From Bog-950 sp035299425 (GTDB lineage Bacteria > Bacteroidota > Bacteroidia > Chitinophagales > LD1): a stretch of DNA of 30,351 bases. The stretch lies in contig DATGWP010000216.1 of assembly GCA_035299425.1 (NCBI GenBank), positions 1 through 30,351 on the forward strand. The letters are read 5' to 3'. Below, piece after piece: positions 26,001 through 30,351 of this stretch (positions within the stretch are counted from its first letter, which is position 1; the number at the start of each line of letters is the position of its first letter). The notes below the pieces were generated by a model, which did no database searches, was not told the origin of the DNA, and worked only from the letters and a program-made list of their open reading frames with translations. Position numbers and translations under genes: made by a program.

Positions 26001-28105
26001 CGACCACTGCATGGGGGCTTGCCGGCAACAGCGGCACAACACCTGGCACTAACTTTATTGGCACTACCGATGCAAAGGAACTTATGTTTAAAGTAAACAA
26101 TATACACGCCGGTATTATAGATTACAACGCACCATACCTAACTGCGTTGGGCTATCAGGCTTTACAAAGCAATACTACAGGCCATAGTAACGCTGCCTTT
26201 GGCTACCTTACACTAAGCGCCAACACTACAGGCTACAATAACTTTGCTTTTGGTGATAGCGTACTTAGCAGCAACACCACCGGTTACCACAATGTAGGAG
26301 TGGGCACACTTGCCTTATATAATGCTACTGCACCGGTAGGTAATACCGCCATCGGTTATGCTACACTTACTAACTTAACCGGCGTTGGGTATTGTACCGC
26401 CGTAGGCGATTACAGCCTTACCAACAATACCACCGGCGAGCGAAACTGCGGAATGGGGATAAACGCATTACGAGCTAACATAAGCGGAGATTACAATGTG
26501 GGCATTGGCGGCGAAGCATTATTCCAAAATGAAACCGGCAACAGTAACACAGCAGTAGGCAGATCGGCATTATATAACAACGAAGCCAGCAACAACACTG
26601 CGGTTGGATACCAGGCGCTACAGGACTTTACCATTGGCACAAATAATACTGCGCTTGGGTACAAAGCGGGAGCAACTGTTACCGCCAGCCTGGGTGGCAA
26701 CACCGCTCTAGGGGCCAGTACCGAAGTACGGGGAAGTAACAATACAGTGATTGGTTACCTGGCCCGGGTTGACCAATCATCTTTTACCAACGCTACGGCT
26801 ATTGGCTATAATGCCGAGGCTATTGGCGACAATATAATTGTGCTGGGAGCCATTGATAATGACAGGGTAAATGTAGGCATTGGAACCATGTCGCCCAGTG
26901 CTATATTACATACCGTTGCCGCCGGAACAAAGACCGGCAACTATGCCGGCAACCTGCTTACCAATACAGCAACATCTTCCACAGCCAGTGTAAACAAATA
27001 TAGTGTTGAGATACGCAGCACAGGAACCTGGAATGGCACCGGTGCGCGCAACATAGGTTTATATGTATCTAACGTTTCGGGGGGTACTAGCAATTACGAT
27101 GCAATTTTTAATGGCGGAAACAACATAGGTATATGGGGCAGCCATGAGCTTGAATTTTACGCCGATGCCGGCACCACTCAACGAGGCTTTGTAGGCCAGT
27201 ATGCCTCTAATTCTGACATGACTATAGCTTCAACTACGGCAAGTTCGTGGATGCGTATTGGTGCCAATAATAGCAGTATTGCATTTTTTCCCGATAACAC
27301 CGTTACCGCAGGCAACAGCCCTAAGGTAGTTATTACCAGCGCAGGTTATATGGGTATAGGTACCATTACCCCTACACAGGCCATGTTGGTAGTTAACGGC
27401 TCACAAAATCAAAACTTATCATTTGGTTACCTTAACAGCGGAGGCAACACCGGCACAGCCTCAGGCACCAATGCCTACTCTATTTATGCAAGCGCGCGCA
27501 TAGCAGCTAGCGAATTTAACGCTTACAGCGATGCACGTATAAAGCACATAACCGGTATTACCAATAGTAAGAATGACCTGAACACCCTCGCTGCCATACA
27601 AGTTACCGACTATCGGTACATAGATAGCATTGGCAAAGGCAACAGAGAAGTTAAAAAGGTAATAGCCCAGCAAGTAGAGCAGGTATATCCGCAGGCTGTA
27701 AATAAAATGACGGATGCAGTGCCGGACATTTATCAATTAGCCGAAATTAAAAATGGCTATGTGCAAATGCCCAATAGTTTAAAAGCGGGGGAGCGTGTAA
27801 AACTGATACTAAACAACCGCAACGAAATTTTTGAGGTAAAAGCCGCAGATATAAATGGATTCACTGTAGATGCAACCGATACCGGTAAAGTGTTTGTGTA
27901 TGGCCGCGAGGTAAGTGATTTTCGTACCGTAGATTATGAGGCGCTTACTACGCTTAATATTTCTGCCACACAGGAATTACTGAAAAAGATTAACGGGTTA
28001 GAAGGCGAGAACAATGAATTGAAAACACGGATAGATAAGCTGGATGCAAATATGGAGAAGATGATACGGGTGCTGGGGATGAAAGAAAAGGCAGCTATGG
28101 AGTAA
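23021..28105 (+). CDS. Giant mosaic surface fibre protein: YadA-head-like repeats, collagen-like tract and C-terminal S74 chaperone
   Basis: 1694 residues with a signal peptide (about 1-21). Four related modules open with a W..GNSGTTAGTNFIGTT-type motif at residues 32, 417, 713 and 998. Modules 1, 3 and 4 carry runs of a roughly 14-residue repeat of the type NTTG.NNTA.G..AL, like the left-handed beta-roll of YadA-type adhesin heads. A perfect collagen-like tract (313-412) follows module 1. The C-terminus is a Peptidase_S74 intramolecular chaperone starting at the SDARIK motif (Ser1503, Lys1508) and ending in a coiled coil (about 1645-1685). In phage tail spikes this domain trimerises the protein and then cuts itself off. 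No T9SS sorting domain and no YadA membrane anchor are present, so the export and anchoring route is unclear. Probably a trimeric surface fibre or adhesin. Confidence 0.88.
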   Translation: MLRKYLLPVLLLAFYCQALSQAETQNTVFPFWKIKGNSGTTAGTNFIGTTDNQALDIRTRDTLRVRVTTRGVIETYNTGQSVFVGEGAGANDNRANNNNVFVGYQAGQLNTSGYALVAVGYRALAKNTTGINNTATGFGAMINNTTGSGNTGIGFWALSNNTTGNENVSIGQNSMRNNTTGSDNTSVGSYALNTNISGFQNSAFGKNALEKNNSNSNTAVGYSAGQSNIGSGNVFLGSRAAANDTTGSNRLYIDNSSTSTPLIYGNFSTNSVTINDSLTSKYFRMSNGATSGYVLQSDAAGNGSWQALPAISGPTGPTGAQGATGSAGATGVQGETGPTGAIGATGSSGPTGATGMQGETGATGPTGITGAQGETGPTGAVGATGNNGATGATGIQGVTGATGATGATGADGSLNAWGLTGNTGTTAGTNFIGTTNAVDWVIKTNNTERLRVQAAGNVGIGDANPSVALSVNGNGTFGASGQMTGNHSLIVGALDTITSLNSFCVGARNKITANNAQVFGVDNYVTGYGSFAAGRYNSSAGNHSMALGFIDTAIGDASFVANRNNTVTGHYSTAFGTYNYAPSRGEFVIGNYATTYTAASNLNINNADRVFTIGNGTGTGSRSDAMVVLKSGDIGIGTNAPARKLHVSGTGSGVRVASVATGGSFITTPTASTDKLLYADANGDIRAIATGSNGQLLTITGGTPGWSTPANGWGLTGNSGTTAGTNFIGTTDNQALDMRTNNILRTRITTNGAIEQHNTGQSVFIGEGAGLNDDLSNNSNAFVGYEAGRSNTSGGSLIAVGYQALRANTTGVNNTAIGYQSLLSTTTGGSNTGIGFWALRANTTGVENTAIGVDAMRFNTTGYDNTAVGYYALRANVTGTNNVAIGMHSLASSTGNNNTALGFNSGNLNTGSGNVFLGKDAGSTDATGSNQLYIDNSNTATPLIYGNFNTNSVTINDSLISKYFKMSNGATNGYLLQSDATGNGKWVSASAAVSTTAWGLAGNSGTTPGTNFIGTTDAKELMFKVNNIHAGIIDYNAPYLTALGYQALQSNTTGHSNAAFGYLTLSANTTGYNNFAFGDSVLSSNTTGYHNVGVGTLALYNATAPVGNTAIGYATLTNLTGVGYCTAVGDYSLTNNTTGERNCGMGINALRANISGDYNVGIGGEALFQNETGNSNTAVGRSALYNNEASNNTAVGYQALQDFTIGTNNTALGYKAGATVTASLGGNTALGASTEVRGSNNTVIGYLARVDQSSFTNATAIGYNAEAIGDNIIVLGAIDNDRVNVGIGTMSPSAILHTVAAGTKTGNYAGNLLTNTATSSTASVNKYSVEIRSTGTWNGTGARNIGLYVSNVSGGTSNYDAIFNGGNNIGIWGSHELEFYADAGTTQRGFVGQYASNSDMTIASTTASSWMRIGANNSSIAFFPDNTVTAGNSPKVVITSAGYMGIGTITPTQAMLVVNGSQNQNLSFGYLNSGGNTGTASGTNAYSIYASARIAASEFNAYSDARIKHITGITNSKNDLNTLAAIQVTDYRYIDSIGKGNREVKKVIAQQVEQVYPQAVNKMTDAVPDIYQLAEIKNGYVQMPNSLKAGERVKLILNNRNEIFEVKAADINGFTVDATDTGKVFVYGREVSDFRTVDYEALTTLNISATQELLKKINGLEGENNELKTRIDKLDANMEKMIRVLGMKEKAAME
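23114..23945 (+). repeat. Duplicated roughly 280-residue head module, copy 1
   Basis: Residues about 32-309 align along their whole length with residues about 713-990 (25157-25983). Shared landmarks in the same order are GTNFIGTTDNQALD, YNTGQSVFVGEGAG / HNTGQSVFIGEGAG, GNTGIGFWAL / SNTGIGFWAL, GSGNVFLG, LYIDNS, TPLIYGNF and NSVTINDSL. This points to an internal duplication followed by divergence. Confidence 0.8.
23957..24256 (+). repeat. Collagen-like tract of 33 uninterrupted G-X-Y triplets
   Basis: Residues 313-412 are 33 perfect Gly-X-Y triplets plus a closing Gly. By my count Thr holds the Y position in 22 of 33, and Gln in 5. Alanine is the commonest X residue. A longer-period unit, GATG.QGET followed by G.TG, recurs four to five times. 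Bacterial collagen-like proteins form triple helices without hydroxyproline, which suits a trimeric fibre. Confidence 0.9.
25157..25983 (+). repeat. Duplicated roughly 280-residue head module, copy 2
   Basis: Residues about 713-990 repeat the landmarks of copy 1 in the same order. The DNA copies have diverged at many third positions, so the duplication is not recent. A fourth, less similar module begins at residue 998 and leads towards the S74 domain. Confidence 0.8.
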
Positions 28106-28106
28106 C

Positions 28107-28164
28107 CCGCAGAGACGTCTTGAGGCGTATCATAAATACGCAGACGCGATCATCGCGTCTCTAC
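28107..28164. repeat. REP-like palindromic intergenic element
   Basis: The outer arms AGAGACG (28111-28117) and CGTCTCT (28156-28162) enclose GCGTAT/ATACGC (28125-28130 and 28136-28141) and a perfect hairpin AGACGCGATCATCGCGTCT (28142-28160). The outer arm competes with this inner hairpin. This nested layout and the GAGACG ends resemble the small palindromic repeats scattered between genes in this phylum. It follows the fibre gene stop, and the last hairpin is followed by TTTTTT at 28168-28173, so it could also act as a terminator for that gene. Confidence 0.6.
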
Positions 28165-28199
28165 TAATTTTTTATCCAACTGTGCTAAGGGGGATAATT

Positions 28200-28232
28200 G
28201 CAAGCGGCAGTGGCACCCACCACTGCCCTTGC
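28200..28232. other. Strong hairpin between convergent genes
   Basis: GGCAGTGG/CCACTGCC (28206-28213 and 28220-28227), extended by GCAAG/CTTGC (28200-28204 and 28228-28232) around one bulged C. It has no T-run. It sits between the convergent fibre and acyl-CoA dehydrogenase genes, and may be a bidirectional transcription or mRNA end, or part of a repeat. Confidence 0.45.
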
Positions 28233-28262
28233 TTTACCCCTAAATCTCCTAAAGGGGAGTAA
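28233..28262. repeat. Short interspersed palindromic repeat, copy 2 (CCCCTAAA type)
   Basis: CCCCTAAATCTCCTAAAGGGG at 28237-28257 matches the reverse complement of the element at 146-177 with one internal change (CTCC for CCCC). It lies just beyond the stop codon of the minus-strand acyl-CoA dehydrogenase, as copy 1 lies just beyond that of the minus-strand OmpA-family gene. Confidence 0.6.
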
Positions 28263-28289
28263 ATGCAAGCGCCACACTCACCTACGCGC

Positions 28290-29651
28290 TTATACAAAAG
28301 CACTCATACCGGTAATGGCCCTACCAACTATTAGTGTATTAATTTCTTTAGTACCCTCGTAGCTATAGATGGCTTCGGCATCGGCCACAAATCGCGCCAC
28401 ATCATATTGTAAAAGGATACCGTTACCTCCCATTACCTCACGTGCCTTGCTTACAATATCGCGGGTGCGCAGGCTACAAAATACTTTTGCTAATGACGCA
28501 TGTTCGTCGGTCAGTTTTTCATCGCCCTGTAATTGCGAAAGCCGGAATACCATAGTTTGCATAGCCGTTAGATTGGTGAGCATCTCCACCAAATGGTTTT
28601 GTATAAGCTGGTAACCGGCTATAGGTTTGCCAAACTGCTTGCGCTCAATAGTATATTTAAGCGCGCTTTCATAAGCTCCGCGGGCGCAGCCAACAGCCTG
28701 CCATGCCACAGCAGCGCGGGTCATACGCAACACATTAGCTGTATCTTTAAATGTATTAGCCCCTTGTAATCTATCGGCTTCTTCTACTTCGCAATTAGTT
28801 AATGTGATTAACCCGTTCTGCACAATACGCAGCGCCATCTTATCTTCCATTTTATCTACATGCAAACCGGGTGTGCCTTTACGCACCAAAAAGCCCTTTA
28901 CATCAGTGCTCTCTACATCGCGCGCCCAAATAATTATTACATCGGCAAAGGTGGCGTTGCCTATCCACTTCTTCTGCCCATTAAGCACCCAGGTATTTCC
29001 ATTGCGCTTTGCCTGCATAGTAAGCCCACCTGCCGCACCGGAACCTACTTCGGGCTCGGTTAAACCAAAAGCCCCGATTTTTTTAAACTGCTGCATAGCC
29101 GGCAGCCATTCCTGCTTTTGTGCCTCCGAGCCAAGTAGGTATATCGACCCCATCGTTAAGCCACTTTGAACCCCGAAAAATGTTGAGATAGAAGTATCTA
29201 CTCTTGCCATTTCCATAGCCAGCATACCTTCCATTACATAACTCATGCCCGGGCAACCATAGCCAGTATACGAGGTACCGCATATGTTCAACTCTGCCAG
29301 ACGTGGTATTATTTCAAACGGAAACTCCGCGCGTACCCAGTAATCGTTTACAAGGGGCTTAATATAGGTCTCCATAGTATGCCGCACCTTAAGTTGCAGT
29401 TCCCGCTCTTCGGGGGTGAGAGTATGGCTAAGGTTGTAGAAGTCGCCGTCTACAGGCGGTGCCTCGCGGTGTTTCCCTCCGCCGGCACTTAGCATTTTCA
29501 TTAATCCGGCAAGTTGCTGGTCGTTTAGCTTACTTACGTTTTTCATCACTTCGGGCAAATCCACTTTTTGAGCTAATTGACCAAAGGCTTCCATGTCAAC
29601 GTTTTGAAATAATTGATAAGCCTGTTTGATTTTTGAAAATAGCGATGCCAT
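28290..29651 (-). CDS. Acyl-CoA dehydrogenase, glutaryl-CoA dehydrogenase-like
   Basis: 453 residues from the chosen ATG at 29651. An in-frame ATG at 29684 would add 11 residues (MFLAACTQTTP) that look unlike the family. An N-terminal helical extension (about 1-75) precedes the usual three-domain ACAD fold. Motifs (this numbering): FGLTEPEVGSGAAGG (about 195-209), FAD-binding KWIGNATFADVIIIWARD (about 229-246), ERKQFGKPIAGYQLIQNHL (about 339-357) and the C-terminal YEGTKEINTLIVGRAITG (about 431-448), whose Glu is the expected catalytic base. The last segment is closest, of those I can recall, to glutaryl-CoA dehydrogenase. It oxidises an acyl-CoA at the alpha-beta bond using FAD. The exact substrate is uncertain. 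No other fatty-acid or lysine catabolism genes are nearby. Confidence 0.9.
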   Translation of the reverse strand: MASLFSKIKQAYQLFQNVDMEAFGQLAQKVDLPEVMKNVSKLNDQQLAGLMKMLSAGGGKHREAPPVDGDFYNLSHTLTPEERELQLKVRHTMETYIKPLVNDYWVRAEFPFEIIPRLAELNICGTSYTGYGCPGMSYVMEGMLAMEMARVDTSISTFFGVQSGLTMGSIYLLGSEAQKQEWLPAMQQFKKIGAFGLTEPEVGSGAAGGLTMQAKRNGNTWVLNGQKKWIGNATFADVIIIWARDVESTDVKGFLVRKGTPGLHVDKMEDKMALRIVQNGLITLTNCEVEEADRLQGANTFKDTANVLRMTRAAVAWQAVGCARGAYESALKYTIERKQFGKPIAGYQLIQNHLVEMLTNLTAMQTMVFRLSQLQGDEKLTDEHASLAKVFCSLRTRDIVSKAREVMGGNGILLQYDVARFVADAEAIYSYEGTKEINTLIVGRAITGMSAFV

Positions 29652-29729
29652 AGGAGTAGTTTGGGTACAAGCTGCCAAAAACATGCCAGCGCCCTGCGCC
29701 TAAAAGTGAGGAACAAGTGCCCCATAAAG

Positions 29730-29762
29730 CATAACAGCCCGACTTTTTGCCGGGCTGTTATG
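29730..29762 (-). terminator. Hairpin terminator after the partial right-edge gene
   Basis: Perfect 12-bp stem CATAACAGCCCG / CGGGCTGTTATG (29730-29741 and 29751-29762) with a 9-base loop, 19 bp after the stop codon of the minus-strand gene at the window edge. The stem is strong, but the minus-strand 3' side is only weakly T-rich (CTTTATG). Confidence 0.6.
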
Positions 29763-29780
29763 TGTAAAAAACAAATACAC

Positions 29781-30351
29781 TTATTCAAATTTTGCAAAAT
29801 CTGAAACGGTAACCTGATTTACCAGATAAATCTTTTTGCCCGGAATTGCAGTTGTATTAGTTTTAAACCGGTATGGCGTTACCTGCAATAAGCCCTGCGA
29901 TGAAGCCTGCAATGCAGAAAGATCTGCGGCGCTAAAGGTTACTGAAGTAACATTACCACCTACACGCTTTTCGGCATAGCTATTACCCGATGCCAGAATA
30001 AAAAGAACAGAATCAGCATTGCTGATACCTGACACAGTAAAAGTATAACCACTTGCCAGTGTAACAGTTTCGCTGTTGCTGGTAATAGTTGGCGACGAAG
30101 GAAAACTGGTAAACGATTCGGTAAATGCCGGAATGCTGCCCACACCACCAATAGTCCACTGCGATCCCGAGCCAAAATCAATACCTGTTACATCTGTTTG
30201 GCTTGGTTGAAAGATATACGAATTATTACTCTGCCTGGTAAGCGCCTTGGTATTGCACTGCACAGTTCCTGCATCCTGATAAGTAGTGCCACCGGCAGCT
30301 GTAGAAAACGCAGCTACTGCAGTGCCTAAAGTAATTTCCTGCTGACCACCT
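29781..30351 (-). CDS. Uncharacterised protein, C-terminal part (5' end outside window)
   Basis: The reading frame stays open to the right edge, giving about 189 visible residues. The start must therefore lie outside the window, and an internal GTG at 30263 should not be taken as the start. The visible part is rich in Ser, Thr, Gly and Val with alternating beta-strand sequence, for example VTLASGYTFTVSGISNADSV then LFILASGNSYAEKRVGG, and resembles stacked Ig-like or other beta-sandwich modules of surface proteins. The C-terminus (KKIYLVNQVTVSDFAKFE) is not a T9SS sorting domain. I do not recognise the family. It is followed by a strong hairpin and then the acyl-CoA dehydrogenase on the same strand. 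Confidence 0.7.
   Translation of the reverse strand, partial: GGQQEITLGTAVAAFSTAAGGTTYQDAGTVQCNTKALTRQSNNSYIFQPSQTDVTGIDFGSGSQWTIGGVGSIPAFTESFTSFPSSPTITSNSETVTLASGYTFTVSGISNADSVLFILASGNSYAEKRVGGNVTSVTFSAADLSALQASSQGLLQVTPYRFKTNTTAIPGKKIYLVNQVTVSDFAKFE

Noticed and set aside
23400..26800. CRISPR-like regularly spaced short repeats.
   Set aside because: The period follows protein repeats of about 14 codons in an open frame, the DNA copies differ, and there are no unique spacers or cas genes.
23021..28105. Prophage tail-fibre gene, because of the S74 domain and collagen-like repeats.
   Set aside because: It has a signal peptide, there are no phage structural, lysis or integration genes around it, and S74 domains occur in bacterial surface proteins.

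Overview
The window looks like chromosomal DNA of a free-living member of the Bacteroidota, probably near the Chitinophagales. Three things point there. It carries a type IX secretion system (T9SS) gene pair and three secreted proteins with T9SS C-terminal sorting domains. It has a SusC/SusD outer-membrane uptake pair. The intergenic regions hold TAnnTTTG-type promoter elements and two families of short palindromic repeats that I recall as common in this phylum. I see no rRNA, tRNA, CRISPR array, phage genes or transposase. The order-level placement is inference.

Layout. (1) 146-3426, minus strand: a PorP/SprF-family membrane protein followed by a TPR/beta-propeller/CRD/OmpA protein with the PorE domain order. 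A candidate promoter lies at 3419-3426 and a terminator hairpin at 99-126. (2) 3427-3965: a divergent regulatory gap with a perfect short palindrome. (3) 3966-9424, plus strand: susC-like, susD-like and a third surface lipoprotein of the DUF5011/DUF5012 type, closed by a strong terminator. No hydrolase is encoded beside this uptake locus, so its substrate is unknown. (4) 9618-11265: a MltD-like lytic transglycosylase with two LysM domains. (5) 11268-13796: a T9SS cargo protein with a fibronectin-III-like domain and SprB-type repeats, framed by a good promoter and a terminator. (6) 13855-15057: two small exported proteins of unknown function. (7) 15064-17503, minus strand: a tightly coupled yqgE / DUF4105 / esterase operon. 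(8) 17609-22271, plus strand: two T9SS cargo proteins in one probable transcript, a Calx-beta/lamin-tail protein and a soluble PQQ-type sugar dehydrogenase. (9) 22333-28105: a Crp/Fnr-family regulator, then a 1694-residue mosaic surface protein. (10) 28107-28262: a gap rich in repeats and hairpins. (11) 28290-30351, minus strand: a glutaryl-CoA-dehydrogenase-like acyl-CoA dehydrogenase and the 3' part of an unknown protein that runs off the right edge.

Taken together, most of the window encodes the cell envelope and outer surface: export machinery, exported cargo, nutrient uptake, peptidoglycan turnover and a large adhesin-like fibre. The most unusual gene is the fibre protein at 23021. It combines four related modules, duplicated YadA-head-like repeats, a perfect 33-triplet collagen-like tract rich in threonine, and a C-terminal S74-type self-cleaving chaperone, and it has no T9SS sorting domain although its neighbours do.
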